This document shows positions 1 to 9,419 of a stretch of 64,000 nucleotides of DNA, one piece after another (positions within the stretch are counted from its first letter, which is position 1; every line of letters begins with the position of its first letter). The stretch spans positions 917,001 to 981,000 of the forward strand of contig NZ_AGQV01000001.1 in the NCBI RefSeq assembly GCF_000234355.1, given 5' to 3'. Below the pieces are notes generated by a model, which worked only from the letters and a program-made list of their open reading frames with translations, ran no database searches and was not told the DNA's origin. The stretch is from Gluconobacter morbifer G707 (GTDB lineage: Bacteria > Pseudomonadota > Alphaproteobacteria > Acetobacterales > Acetobacteraceae). A program made the position numbers and the translations under genes.

Positions 1-706
1 TCGGTTCTGAAAAACGCATGGCAAAACACAGAACACGTCCCGGCGCCCAGCCGCGCGTCGCACGGCATCCCGAAACGGTGCCGTCGTTCCCGACATGCAG
101 TCGGGTCCAGAGGACCTTGCCGGGATAGTCATAGATGCTCGGGCGCACGTCGAGGAGCAGATGGGCGGGCTTCTCCTTGGGGAAGGTATAACGATGCCAA
201 CCGATACGACGAGACGCAGTGAGTTCCGCGCGGATATTGTAATCGTCGAGCGTGACGGCGTAATATCCTGGCCGCTCCACTTCAGTATCATGGCGGAAGC
301 GGGACCGGTATCCGCTTCCGGGCACGGCAGCATCTCCGGGTTCTAGCCGGACATCACCGGAAACAGGCATAACCAGCACATCCCCAAGGTCGGAATGACC
401 AGCTCCCGAAAAATGAGTATGTGAGAAGCCCATGATCGTGGGGTCGTTATACTGATAGCCAGCGGCCCAGGCATAGGAATGATGAAAATCCGTCATCGCC
501 GTATCGGGTGACAGTTGGATCATTCCAAAAGGAACAGTCGCGCCTGGATAGGTATGTCCTGCACCACCCGTTCCGATCCGCGGATCCACAGTCCAGGCCG
601 GTCCTTTATCCATCAAAGCAACGGTTTGTGCCATGGCCAGAACGGGAATAGATTCCACCACCAAAGTGGCGACCAGTAAATAATGGGACGACTTGAGACG
701 CGCCAT
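1..706 (-). CDS. GH92 alpha-1,2-mannosidase, N-terminal part (runs off window)
   Basis: Only the first ~235 residues are inside the window; the gene continues beyond base 1. The ATG at 706-704 opens a signal peptide (MARLKSSHYLLVATL..., probable cleavage after AMA) and has a GGAG about 10 bases upstream. The mature part begins DPRIGTGGAGHTYPGATVPFG, the hallmark N-terminal motif of glycoside hydrolase family 92, followed by YQYNDPTIMGFSHTHFSGAG, also typical of GH92. These enzymes are calcium-dependent exo-acting alpha-mannosidases that trim mannose from N-glycans or yeast mannan, usually outside the cytoplasm. It lies 69 bases downstream of a second GH92 gene on the same strand, so the two are probably co-transcribed. 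The catalytic acidic residues lie in the missing part and cannot be checked. Confidence 0.9.
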   Translation of the reverse strand, partial: MARLKSSHYLLVATLVVESIPVLAMAQTVALMDKGPAWTVDPRIGTGGAGHTYPGATVPFGMIQLSPDTAMTDFHHSYAWAAGYQYNDPTIMGFSHTHFSGAGHSDLGDVLVMPVSGDVRLEPGDAAVPGSGYRSRFRHDTEVERPGYYAVTLDDYNIRAELTASRRIGWHRYTFPKEKPAHLLLDVRPSIYDYPGKVLWTRLHVGNDGTVSGCRATRGWAPGRVLCFAMRFSEP

Positions 707-775
707 GAGGTTTTTTACTCCGTGGAAGACTTACTAAAGGCGCCGCCCTGCATAGCTGCGCTCCGGACAGAATGG

Positions 776-3700
776 TTAGTGTGGTCTGGTGGCTGGATGG
801 CCGAGGAGTTCAAACTCACTGGCTTCGACTGTAGCGGGTTGCAGGATGTGCCAGTGATACAGGTGGTAACGGGCAGGATGAGATAGCAGGAACGGCCGGA
901 TCTGGTGTTTCCAGCGGAAGACTTCGCCGTCGCGATAATCCACGCGTTGCCATGTTTTCCCGTCATTAGAGGCCAGGATTTCCCATGACGAGGGTGCATG
1001 GGCGGGGTCTACGGAAGATGTCACGGTATAAGCCTGCGCCACGACGGAAGACGGGAGCGTAAGAGTAATGGTCCTGCTGGAGGTCAGGATGGAAACGGGA
1101 GCGGCCGTCATGGCGTCATTGTCAAACAGGGCCTCGGGTCCGGAATGCCGTGCGCCAGGCAGGTCTGTCAGATCAATGGCCGGGTCTGGGGTCTGGCCGG
1201 CCGGCGTCAGGGACGGAAGGGACGCGGCTGGAGTGGTGCCCCAGTGTGATGGGCTTGGCCCCATGTGGAACACCAGTTCGCCTCCGTTTGCAATTTCGTC
1301 ATGGGTCAGCCACCAGCGCGTCAGCGGTTTGCCGTTGAAAATGACGGACTGCACGAAGCGGTTGCGGTCACTGACGCCTGGTGCGCGGATGGTCAGGATC
1401 CGGTCATGGCCGACTTTCAGGCACATGGTCTCGAAGCGCGGCGCGCCGATGGCGTAAGTCGGCGTGCCCATCCGCAAGGGATAAAATCCCGCGGCACTGA
1501 AGAGCCACCAAGCCGACATCTCGCCGTTATCCTCATCACCGGGATAGCCTTGGCCGATAGCCGTACCGCGATAAAGCCGGTTCATGACATCGCGGATGCG
1601 GTCCTGTGCCTTCCAGGGTTGTCCTGCATAGTCGTACATGTAGAGGATATGGTGTGCAGGCTGATTGCTGTGGCTGTACTGCCCCATGCGGATGTCGTGC
1701 ATTTCCCGCATTTCATGGATCACGCCGCCATAGGCGCCCGTATGATAGACGCCGGGCGTCGTGAAATAGGCATCCAGTTTCCGGGCCAAGCCCGTGCGGC
1801 CACCGTAAAGGCTGGCGAGGCCCTGACCGTCCTGAACGGGATCGAAAGCCATGGTCCAGGCATTGGTTTCCGTATAATCGCCTCCCCAAGCCAATGGGTC
1901 GAAGTTCTCTTTGGTGGCTCTCCAGTGGCCATCCGGGCGGCGCCCGACGAAAAATCCGACGTCGCGGTCGAACAAATGGACGTAATTGAGAGCCCGATTA
2001 TGCAGGTACCAGCTTTCGGCAGCATAATCAGCCTGTTGCCGTGTGTTTGCCGATGTCGTGGTAGCGAGGGCGCTGGCCATTTCGCCCAGGGCGAAATCAT
2101 TCAGGGTTGCTGCGTTGGACCAGGACAGGGCTTCATCCGTGTCGGTATCGGTGTAACCGTGAAAAGCCGAGCGGTTCAGGCCCTTTCGTCCAACGCCGGG
2201 ATTGTCGGGAATAACCGTAGCGTCTTTCAGGCCTGCATCATAAAACGACGATGTGTCGAAGTTGCGGATCTGTTTGCTCCACGCATCGGCAAAGGCGACG
2301 TCAGCGCTCGTTCCGGTCATCAGATCGGCGTAGCCGGGAGAGGACCACCGGGCGATCCAGCCGCCTTCGCGATATTGCTGCACGAAACCCTCGATGAGTT
2401 GTCCGTCTTCATCCGGGGTCAGCAGGGCATAAGCGGGCCACGCTGTGCGATATGTGTCCCAGAAACCATTATTGACGTAGAGCACTCCATCCAGGACAGG
2501 AACGCCGGTCCGAGTTGGGCTATCGGGCGCGAGCCGAGATCGGAAGGAACTGGCATGCACGAAATGCGGCACGTCAGCCGTTCCTGCGTTTTCGGCAGCA
2601 TTGTTGGGGTAAAGATACATCCGGTAGAGATTGCCGTAGAGCGTACGTTGTTCATCCGCTGGTGCTCCCGGGATCTGCACGCGCGCCAGTCGGCTGTTCC
2701 ACGCGTCCTTTGCAGCCTGCGCCACGGTTTCGAACTTTGCATCAGAAGGAAGTTCCAGTGCGAGATTGTGCCTGGCCTGATCGAGGCTGATGAGGGATGT
2801 GGCAATCCGTATGGTAACGGAAGGGTCGACCTTTGTATCGAAGGCGGCCCAAGCCTGTACCTTGTCCCGTTTCTGGCCGGTCAGATGACCGGCAGCAACA
2901 ACCGGACGGTCAAATTCCAGATGCAAGAACATGCGGCTGGCGCCGGTCGAAAGGTCGCTGGCGATATCCGTGTAACCATCCGCACTGCGACCGTCCGGGG
3001 CCATAATGAGGCTGCCCTGGTTGGTGATGTTATCGAAGATCACTTGCCCACGGGATGCACCCGGATAGCGGAACCGCAGGATAGCGCTGTGGTCAGTGGG
3101 AGCTATCTCGGCGGTGATGCCGTTGTCGAGAGTGACAGCGTATTGATAAGGCAGGGCAGTTTCGTGGTCGTGCCTGAAGGTGGCGGCACGGGCAGTGCGA
3201 TCGGCGGACGGGCTACCGGATCCCGGTACCGGCATGATCTGGAAAGTGTTGCGGTCTCCCATCCAAGGACTGGGCTCATGGCTGAGAGACAGCGCCTCAA
3301 GGCGGGAATGGTTATCAGGGCCGTTGCGCTCCTGATATTGATAAAGCCAGTCGGAGTTGCCGCGTGTGACGGGAGTCCAGAAGTTGAAACCGTGCGGTAC
3401 AGCAACCGCAGGGAAATTGTTGCCACGAGAATAGTGACCATTCGCATTGGTGCCGCGTCGTGTGTCCACAAGGTCCGATGGCGTCAGACCCTGAATATCT
3501 TTGGCCTCACCAATTGAGATCGCATCGATATAGAGATGACGGGGAACAGCATGGGCTGCATGCGAGCAGAGCTCTATTGCAGCGACAGTCCGGCCAGCGG
3601 CGATAGCGCCCAAGGGCACATCCACCAGATTCCATTGATTGGGATAAAGCGCCCGACCCGTACCCTGATTCTGCGCCGTCAGCGGTGTTCCTGTAATGTC

Positions 3701-4147
3701 GTGCGCGCCAAGCATGGAGGCGCGCGTGCCGTCTGTGAATAGAAGATCGAGGCTGGAAAAAGTTGCCGGATCTGTCAGGGACAAAGGATCGGCCACCGGA
3801 AAGATCGCATATGTCAGATGGCTCCGTCTACTGATCCGGAGGGGCTCATTGCCTGTTGGATGGGCAATGATGGTGCGGGTCGTAACGTTGGTGGCATCCA
3901 GGCGGAGGATCTGAAGGCCAGTCAGGCCGCTCCCTGCCCGAGCGGTCAGAACTTCATCCTTTGTGGGCCCCTTGGAAACCGAGACACTCCAGCCCGTTCC
4001 GGACCCGGTCTGAGCAGCAAGAGGAGCGGTGGTATCGAACAATGCCGGGAGGGTAGGGGCGGAGAAAGCAGACGGCACCCTCATGACAAAAGCCGCCATA
4101 AGAGAGGCTGCGCAGAAACGGGATCGTTTGGGAAAAGGCTTCATCAT
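776..4147 (-). CDS. Secreted GH92 family alpha-mannosidase
   Basis: About 1123 residues. The reading frame is open further upstream to 4330, but the ATG-ATG pair at 4147/4144 opens a clear signal peptide (MMKPFPKRSRFCAASLM..., cleavage near AFSA), so that start is chosen; no good ribosome site is visible. After a beta-rich N-terminal domain comes the GH92 opening (DLVDTRRGTNANGHYSRGNN), then the catalytic (alpha/alpha)6 region with GGWIARWSSPGYADLMTGTS and, near residue 890, GDEDNGEMSAWW, which carries acidic residues typical of the family. The last ~110 residues (WEILASNDGKTWQRV) look like a discoidin-type carbohydrate-binding domain. Likely role: release of mannose from fungal or plant glycans in the periplasm or outside the cell. 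Paired with the next GH92 gene downstream, which is shorter at its N-terminus and not an obvious recent duplicate. Confidence 0.92.
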   Translation of the reverse strand: MMKPFPKRSRFCAASLMAAFVMRVPSAFSAPTLPALFDTTAPLAAQTGSGTGWSVSVSKGPTKDEVLTARAGSGLTGLQILRLDATNVTTRTIIAHPTGNEPLRISRRSHLTYAIFPVADPLSLTDPATFSSLDLLFTDGTRASMLGAHDITGTPLTAQNQGTGRALYPNQWNLVDVPLGAIAAGRTVAAIELCSHAAHAVPRHLYIDAISIGEAKDIQGLTPSDLVDTRRGTNANGHYSRGNNFPAVAVPHGFNFWTPVTRGNSDWLYQYQERNGPDNHSRLEALSLSHEPSPWMGDRNTFQIMPVPGSGSPSADRTARAATFRHDHETALPYQYAVTLDNGITAEIAPTDHSAILRFRYPGASRGQVIFDNITNQGSLIMAPDGRSADGYTDIASDLSTGASRMFLHLEFDRPVVAAGHLTGQKRDKVQAWAAFDTKVDPSVTIRIATSLISLDQARHNLALELPSDAKFETVAQAAKDAWNSRLARVQIPGAPADEQRTLYGNLYRMYLYPNNAAENAGTADVPHFVHASSFRSRLAPDSPTRTGVPVLDGVLYVNNGFWDTYRTAWPAYALLTPDEDGQLIEGFVQQYREGGWIARWSSPGYADLMTGTSADVAFADAWSKQIRNFDTSSFYDAGLKDATVIPDNPGVGRKGLNRSAFHGYTDTDTDEALSWSNAATLNDFALGEMASALATTTSANTRQQADYAAESWYLHNRALNYVHLFDRDVGFFVGRRPDGHWRATKENFDPLAWGGDYTETNAWTMAFDPVQDGQGLASLYGGRTGLARKLDAYFTTPGVYHTGAYGGVIHEMREMHDIRMGQYSHSNQPAHHILYMYDYAGQPWKAQDRIRDVMNRLYRGTAIGQGYPGDEDNGEMSAWWLFSAAGFYPLRMGTPTYAIGAPRFETMCLKVGHDRILTIRAPGVSDRNRFVQSVIFNGKPLTRWWLTHDEIANGGELVFHMGPSPSHWGTTPAASLPSLTPAGQTPDPAIDLTDLPGARHSGPEALFDNDAMTAAPVSILTSSRTITLTLPSSVVAQAYTVTSSVDPAHAPSSWEILASNDGKTWQRVDYRDGEVFRWKHQIRPFLLSHPARYHLYHWHILQPATVEASEFELLGHPATRPH

Positions 4148-4714
4148 GTGCTGCAGTATCGTTATAATTCTGAAGTGAAAATCCTGTTCCAGGGAATGAC
4201 TAGGCGGGAGCAATGTTTCTGAGCAGGATTCCGGTATTGATGTCATGTCACCATGCCCCCAATCGCCTGATGTTTCTATAGGGCAATCATCTTCTGGTGC
4301 ATGTTTTGCTCTGACGCCAATTTCAGCCACATTTGCTCGTCACGGGGCATCTGCAGCGCCATCCAGACCCTGAACTTACCTGAAGACCGTCTTCTCGTAA
4401 TCTTTATGAAATCTTTTCTCTGGCAGTTCGGGAACAGCTTATTACCTTGTCCAATTTTTGGGGATCCCTTTGTTAACGCGGAAGGGCGCTAGAACAATGA
4501 ATCTGGCTTCATATCGGTGGCCGGGATAACGTTGGTCGACCCTCTAAGGTAACTGATCGTGGATGATTTCACCACGACAGGCTGCATGAAATGATGCCTG
4601 CTTCGAAGATCGGGCCAGCAGAGACGTGAAGCAACACTTGCCTGCGTTGGAAGTTGAACATGGCAGGAGTGTTCTCCTCGGAGAACGCCAGAACCGTTTT
4701 CGGAGTGCTGTTTC
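4148..4714. other. Non-coding stretch between GH92 and SDR genes
   Basis: It separates two divergently transcribed genes and must hold both promoters. The frames open here have no recognisable protein character and mostly extend the GH92 frame upstream of its signal peptide. No convincing repeat, RNA gene or operator was seen. Confidence 0.5.
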
Positions 4715-5575
4715 ATGCCTGATCATATTCTTCCGCAATCCCAAGACCATCAACCTGGCCTGGAAGGGCCAATGCAGCCCAAGGCTATTCATATCCGGTC
4801 TGATTATCGTGGAAGCAGGAAACTGGCGGGTCGGAAGGCTCTGATCAGTGGTGGAGATAGCGGAATCGGACGGGCTGCTGCGCTGCATTTTGCTCGAGAA
4901 GGCGCTGATGTCGCGATCCTTTATCTGGAGGAGCATGAAAATGCACAGGAGACAGTGCGCCTCATTGAAAAGGAAGGTCGCAAGGGGCTGGCTATTGCCG
5001 GCGATGTTTCGTCCAGTCAGGTCTGTAATGATGCCGTTGCGCGCGTTGTGGATGCGTTCGGAAGTCTGGACATTCTTGTCAACAATGCCGGTGTTCAGGT
5101 TGTCCAAGAAGATGTCAGTGCCATATCCGATGAGGAATGGCAGCGTCATATGGACACCAACATCAACGGCTATTTCTATCTGGTCCGTGCCGCTCTTCCG
5201 CATCTTGGAAAAGGGAGCGCTATCATCAATACCTCTTCCATCAATGCTTTTGCGGGAAACAAAGCGTTGCTGGCGTATTCAACGACCAAAGCCGCAGAAA
5301 TGGGATTCACGCGTGCGCTGGCGCTGCAACTGGTTTCAAAGGGAATTCGCGTGAATGCCGTGGCTCCGGGACCAGTATGGACCCCGCTGCAGCCAGCGAG
5401 CTGGGGTGTTGTCGATCCCCAGGCTGTTGCTGATCTGGGGAAAGACACGCCCATGGGGCGCTGTGGCGATCCTGCGGAGCTTGGCCCGGCCTATGTTTAT
5501 CTTGCAAGCGAGGACGGGTCTTTCGTAACTGGACAGACACTACATGTGAATGGTGGCATGATCATCAACGGCTGA
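4715..5575 (+). CDS. SDR family NAD(P)-dependent oxidoreductase (YghA/YhdF-like)
   Basis: A 286-residue short-chain dehydrogenase with the extra ~40-residue N-terminal arm seen in the bacterial YghA/YdaD/YhxC group. The nucleotide-binding motif is SGGDSGIG (about residues 45-52), followed by NNAGVQ, a catalytic serine in NTSSIN and the catalytic Y-x-x-x-K as AYSTTKAA. The C-terminus HVNGGMIING is typical of the fold. GGAGTG sits about 9 bases before the ATG. Relatives oxidise or reduce polyols, sugars or aldehydes and are often linked to stress; the substrate here cannot be told. It is a single gene whose 3' end faces the paoABC-like operon across a strong hairpin. Confidence 0.9.
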   Translation: MPDHILPQSQDHQPGLEGPMQPKAIHIRSDYRGSRKLAGRKALISGGDSGIGRAAALHFAREGADVAILYLEEHENAQETVRLIEKEGRKGLAIAGDVSSSQVCNDAVARVVDAFGSLDILVNNAGVQVVQEDVSAISDEEWQRHMDTNINGYFYLVRAALPHLGKGSAIINTSSINAFAGNKALLAYSTTKAAEMGFTRALALQLVSKGIRVNAVAPGPVWTPLQPASWGVVDPQAVADLGKDTPMGRCGDPAELGPAYVYLASEDGSFVTGQTLHVNGGMIING

Positions 5576-5609
5576 TTAACAGCGGTTATTCTTCAAACCT
5601 GATGGTCGG

Positions 5610-5643
5610 CTTCCTCTCTGGTGCAGACAGCCCAGAGAGGAAG
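5610..5643. terminator. Bidirectional hairpin between convergent SDR and paoC-like genes
   Basis: A perfect 12-bp stem (CTTCCTCTCTGG at 5610-5621 and its complement at 5632-5643) with a 10-base loop. It lies 35 bases after the SDR stop and 7 bases after the stop of the opposing molybdenum-subunit gene, so it can serve both strands. There is no strong U-tract on either side. Confidence 0.7.
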
Positions 5644-5649
5644 TAAGAC

Positions 5650-7896
5650 TCAGCTTCCAGGGGTAACTGGCAAATTGCGATGACGCTGGCCTGTTGCATG
5701 GAAAATTGCGTTGGCGATAGCTGCAGCCGTCCCGCACATGCCGATTTCACCCACACCCTTGATGCCGAGCGGGCTGACTTCCGAGTCTTTTTCTTTGACG
5801 AAAAGGACGTCCATATGTGGAATGTCCGCATGGGCCGGAATGTGATATTCGGAGAAATTGTGGTTCATAAAGCGGCCGACGCGTTCATCCATCAGGGATT
5901 CTTCGTGAAGCGCCATGCCAGTAGCCATTACCATGGCACCGCGGACCTGACTGGCTGCAGTTTTGGGATTCATGATGCGACCAGCCGCGACGGCATTGAC
6001 GAGACGGCTTACGCGCACAATGCCGAGTTCTGCATCCACGCGGACCTCGCAGAAGACTGCGCTATGGGTGAAGCGAGCTTTTCTCATCTGGCTGATGGTT
6101 CCGCGTAGGCCGGGCTTTGCGGTTTCCTCGACTTCGAGCTTTTCCTGACCCGTCAGGGACAAGGCTTCGGACAGGGAAAGCCTGAGAGTTTCATCTTCGC
6201 CCATGCCATGAAGAAAGCCATCCTGCAGGACCGTGGTGTTGTTCGATAGACCCTCGATCAGCCAGGTAGAGATATTCCCGCTTTTGCCCAGCGTTTTGAA
6301 AAGCTTCTCGCGCAGGCTCTGACAGGCAAGCCAGACGGCAGCTCCTGCGGAGGCAGCCGTCCACGATCCGCCTTCCGTTGGACACTCTGGAAGGGTTGAA
6401 TCGCCCAGTTCGATATCGATCCGATCTATTGGCATACCGAACGCTTCAGAAGCTGTCTGTGCCAGGATCGTATAGGTTCCTGTCCCGATGTCGGAGGCGG
6501 CCGTTGCGATATGCAGACGTCCATCGGAAGTCAGGGTGGCGCGTGCTGACGTGGGGGAGAACATTGCGTCCCAGATGCCTGTCGCCATGCCCCAGCCGAT
6601 CAGTTCCTTGCCCTCCCGCATGCTCCCTGGTGCCATCAGGCGGTCATGCCAGCCGAAACGTTCCGCGCCCTCAAGCATGGCCTCTTTCAGCGCCTTGCTG
6701 GTCAGAGGCATGTCATGCATGGCGTCGATGTCGGAATAGTTGTGCAGGCGAAATTCGAGCGGGTCCATATTGCAGGCATAGGCCATTTCATCGATAGCCA
6801 TTTCAAAGAGATTGACGCCTGTGGCCGCTCCCGGAGCCCGCATGTCGCTGGAGGTATAGGTATCGCGCGGGGCGACCTTGTAATCAGCCGTTGCGTTGGG
6901 ACATTTGTAATTGATCAGGCCCCAGATAACGAGATTTTCCATGTTGTGTTCGAAGCGGGACGTGTCCGTCACGCCGTCGACGATCATGGATTGCAACGTG
7001 CCGTCCAGCTGGGCACCAAGGGCAATATCCATGACGGCTTCCGGGCGGAAGACATGGGTGAACATCTGCGGGCGCGTCAGGGTGATACGGGTCGAGCGCT
7101 TCAGCATTTTTGCGCCGAGGGCTGCCAGAAAGACGTTGTGCTGGGCTCGCAGGCCGGATCCGAATGCACCGCCAACATAGGGATTGCGAACGCGGACCTG
7201 ATCCTTGGAGAGAGACAGGGCACTCGTCAGGTAGGCCTGTACGGCCTGCGGGCCCTGTGTCTTGTCCCAGACCGTGAAGGTGCCGTCATCTTCGGCAACA
7301 ACGGTGGTGGCGTGCATTTCCATGGGATTGTGATGTTCGGGAGCCAGGTGATAGCGCCCTTCGATCTTGATCGGACTGAGGGCATAGGCTTCGGCAGCGT
7401 TTCCGCGTGATTTGGGCGGCACGTAGTTACTGCGCGGTTTGCTGGGCATGTATTTCTGATGCAGGGACGCTTCGAAGTCCGCGTTATGAGGCCAGCATTC
7501 GTAATCAACTTCGACGAGCATCGCGGCTTCACGGGCGGCTTCGAATGTCTCTGCGAAGACAACGGCAACCGGCTGGCCATTGAAATTTATCTTTGCGTCG
7601 TGAAGCGGCCTGTAGGGGGAGCCGGGGACGCCTAGACCATCCACATAGGACTTTTCAAAAAGCGCGGTATGAGGGCGATTGAGGTGGGTCATGATTTCCA
7701 CCACGCCGGGCACTGAACGGGCTGCATCATCCCGGATCGTCTCAATGCGCCCCCGGGCGATGGGACTGTTCACGATGAAGCCGTACAGCATGCCGGCGGG
7801 ATGGGGTTCGGCAGCGTATCTGGCCTGTCCTGTCACTTTGGCGAGGCCATCGATCCGGGAAATGGGTTGTCCGATTTTTGCTGAGTGGATTGTCAT
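5650..7896 (-). CDS. paoC: Xanthine dehydrogenase-family molybdopterin subunit (PaoC-like)
   Basis: A 748-residue large subunit that binds the molybdenum cofactor and does the hydroxylation chemistry (aldehyde to acid in PaoABC-type enzymes). Family landmarks are the N-terminal IDGLAKVTGQARYAAE, the cofactor-binding NPYVGGAFGSG region, and the C-terminal GIKGVGEIG, whose glutamate is the expected catalytic base. It is the last gene of a three-gene operon, 12 bases after the FAD subunit, in the order 2Fe-2S, FAD, Mo as in E. coli paoABC. No XdhC/PaoD-type cofactor-insertion chaperone is adjacent, which is odd because that gene usually follows. Substrate is inferred from subunit type only; isoquinoline or nicotinate oxidoreductases share the fold. 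Confidence 0.87.
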   Translation of the reverse strand: MTIHSAKIGQPISRIDGLAKVTGQARYAAEPHPAGMLYGFIVNSPIARGRIETIRDDAARSVPGVVEIMTHLNRPHTALFEKSYVDGLGVPGSPYRPLHDAKINFNGQPVAVVFAETFEAAREAAMLVEVDYECWPHNADFEASLHQKYMPSKPRSNYVPPKSRGNAAEAYALSPIKIEGRYHLAPEHHNPMEMHATTVVAEDDGTFTVWDKTQGPQAVQAYLTSALSLSKDQVRVRNPYVGGAFGSGLRAQHNVFLAALGAKMLKRSTRITLTRPQMFTHVFRPEAVMDIALGAQLDGTLQSMIVDGVTDTSRFEHNMENLVIWGLINYKCPNATADYKVAPRDTYTSSDMRAPGAATGVNLFEMAIDEMAYACNMDPLEFRLHNYSDIDAMHDMPLTSKALKEAMLEGAERFGWHDRLMAPGSMREGKELIGWGMATGIWDAMFSPTSARATLTSDGRLHIATAASDIGTGTYTILAQTASEAFGMPIDRIDIELGDSTLPECPTEGGSWTAASAGAAVWLACQSLREKLFKTLGKSGNISTWLIEGLSNNTTVLQDGFLHGMGEDETLRLSLSEALSLTGQEKLEVEETAKPGLRGTISQMRKARFTHSAVFCEVRVDAELGIVRVSRLVNAVAAGRIMNPKTAASQVRGAMVMATGMALHEESLMDERVGRFMNHNFSEYHIPAHADIPHMDVLFVKEKDSEVSPLGIKGVGEIGMCGTAAAIANAIFHATGQRHRNLPVTPGS

Positions 7897-7908
7897 GCCC
7901 GGGCTCTT

Positions 7909-8916
7909 TCAGAAAATGTTCTTTTGCGTCTGGGACTGAGGCGTGCCAGCGGCCGCCTGCGATAGCGCGCGAATGATCACGCGAGGTGCCAGCTTCAGCT
8001 TTGCGGCATTGTCGCGGTCGGTGACGGCCCCTTGCAGAAGACATTCGGCGGCGTCCCGGAACAGGGAGTGGGAGGGCATTTTCCCTTCGAGGAGTGCCTC
8101 GGCTTCCGGAACACACCAGGGCTTTGTCCCGACGCCGCCCATGGCAACGCAGGCTTTGCGGATCGTATTGTTTTCCATCTGCAGGCCCGCTGCGACGGAG
8201 ACGATTGCAAAAGCGAAAGACAGGCGGTCACGTATCTTGAGATACGTGTGATGTGGGCCGAAAGAGAGGGGAGGAAGGTCAATGGACGTGACGATTTCGC
8301 CGGTACGCAGGATGTTGTCCTGCCACGGTGTATCTTCCGGGAGACGGTGATATTCGCGAAGGGGAACCTGACGTTCACCTTCCGGACCGGTAAGGTTGAC
8401 CGTCGCGTTCAGGGCCGCAAGCGCTATGCACATGTCGGATGGGAAGGTGGCGATACAGGCGTCGCTGGTCCCCAAAATGGCCATGATCCGGTTTCGTCCG
8501 CCTTTTGCAGAGCATCCTGTACCCGGTGAGCGCTTGTTGCAGGCCATGTCCGGGTCATAGAAATAATGGCATCGGGTTCTCTGGTTGAGGTTTCCACCGT
8601 TCGTTGCCCTGTTCCGGATCTGTGGGCTGGCGCCAGCGAGGATGGCGGAGGCCAGGAGAGGATAACGTTCGGTGACGAGCGGGTGAGCCGCCGTATCGGC
8701 ATTGGTGGCGAGGGCGCCGAGGCGCAGGACGCCGTCAGGACGTTCCTCGATCTGGCTCATGGACAGGGCGCTGAGATCGACGACATGTTCGGGGCGTTCG
8801 ACGTCCGATTTCATGAGGTCAATGAGGTTTGTGCCTCCTGCCAGATACCGTGTATGGTCTGGAGTGTGACAGGCGCTATCGAGGGTTTCGGGGCGGGAAT
8901 AGGAGAAATGTCTCAT
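7909..8916 (-). CDS. paoB: FAD-binding subunit with extra 4Fe-4S cluster (PaoB-like)
   Basis: A 335-residue FAD subunit (CO-dehydrogenase flavoprotein fold) with the nucleotide motif AGGTNLIDLM (about residues 26-35). The insertion RTRCHYFYDPDMACNKRSPG, followed by TGC, matches the segment that carries an additional [4Fe-4S] cluster in E. coli PaoB; this separates the PaoABC subtype from ordinary xanthine dehydrogenases. It overlaps the preceding 2Fe-2S gene by 4 bases, so translation is coupled. It passes electrons from the iron-sulfur subunit to FAD and then to an acceptor. Confidence 0.88.
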   Translation of the reverse strand: MRHFSYSRPETLDSACHTPDHTRYLAGGTNLIDLMKSDVERPEHVVDLSALSMSQIEERPDGVLRLGALATNADTAAHPLVTERYPLLASAILAGASPQIRNRATNGGNLNQRTRCHYFYDPDMACNKRSPGTGCSAKGGRNRIMAILGTSDACIATFPSDMCIALAALNATVNLTGPEGERQVPLREYHRLPEDTPWQDNILRTGEIVTSIDLPPLSFGPHHTYLKIRDRLSFAFAIVSVAAGLQMENNTIRKACVAMGGVGTKPWCVPEAEALLEGKMPSHSLFRDAAECLLQGAVTDRDNAAKLKLAPRVIIRALSQAAAGTPQSQTQKNIF

Positions 8917-9419
8917 GCAGCTTCTCCGGCCCGGTCCTGCTGTTGCTGGGTGAGGACCTGTTCAATGGCGTCAATGATACCGTTATAGGCTCCGCACCGG
9001 CAGAGATTGCCGCTCATGAACTCACGGATTTCCTCGCGGGTGCGCACATGTCCTTCTTCCAGAAGGGCGACCGCCGACATGATCTGTCCTGGCGTACAGT
9101 AGCCGCACTGGAAGGCATCCTGGTCAACGAAGGCCTGCTGCATCGGATGCAGATGGCCTTCATGCGCCAGCCCTTCGATTGTCGTGACCTCGGCATCCGG
9201 GATCGATACAGCCAGGATGAGGCAGCTTTTCACGCGCTTGCCGTCAACGAGAACGGTGCAGGCACCGCATTGTCCATGATCGCATCCCTTTTTCGTGCCG
9301 GTGAGATCCAGACGCTCACGCAGAAGGTCCAGTAATGTTACAGAGGGAGACAGATCAGCAGAGTAAGATTTTCCATTGATCTGGAGGCGACAGGGGCTAG
9401 CGACAGACACATCGGTCAT
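8913..9419 (-). CDS. paoA: 2Fe-2S subunit of aldehyde oxidoreductase (PaoA-like), no Tat leader
   Basis: A 168-residue small subunit with two [2Fe-2S] clusters: the plant-type motif GCDHGQCGACTVLVDGKRVKSC and the C-terminal QCGYCTPGQ ... GNLCRCGAY motif. A GGAGCG site precedes the ATG. Unlike E. coli PaoA, which has a long twin-arginine leader, this protein begins MTDVSVASPCRLQINGK and enters the ferredoxin fold directly. The complex is therefore predicted to be cytoplasmic unless exported by a partner. First gene of the operon; the promoter must lie in the long gap upstream. Confidence 0.88.
   Translation of the reverse strand: MTDVSVASPCRLQINGKSYSADLSPSVTLLDLLRERLDLTGTKKGCDHGQCGACTVLVDGKRVKSCLILAVSIPDAEVTTIEGLAHEGHLHPMQQAFVDQDAFQCGYCTPGQIMSAVALLEEGHVRTREEIREFMSGNLCRCGAYNGIIDAIEQVLTQQQQDRAGEAA

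Noticed and set aside
1265-3517. 750-codon + strand ORF opposite the GH92 gene
   Set aside because: It is antisense to an intact, well-supported mannosidase; its translation has no family pattern and its amino-acid use is that of a mirrored GC-rich gene.
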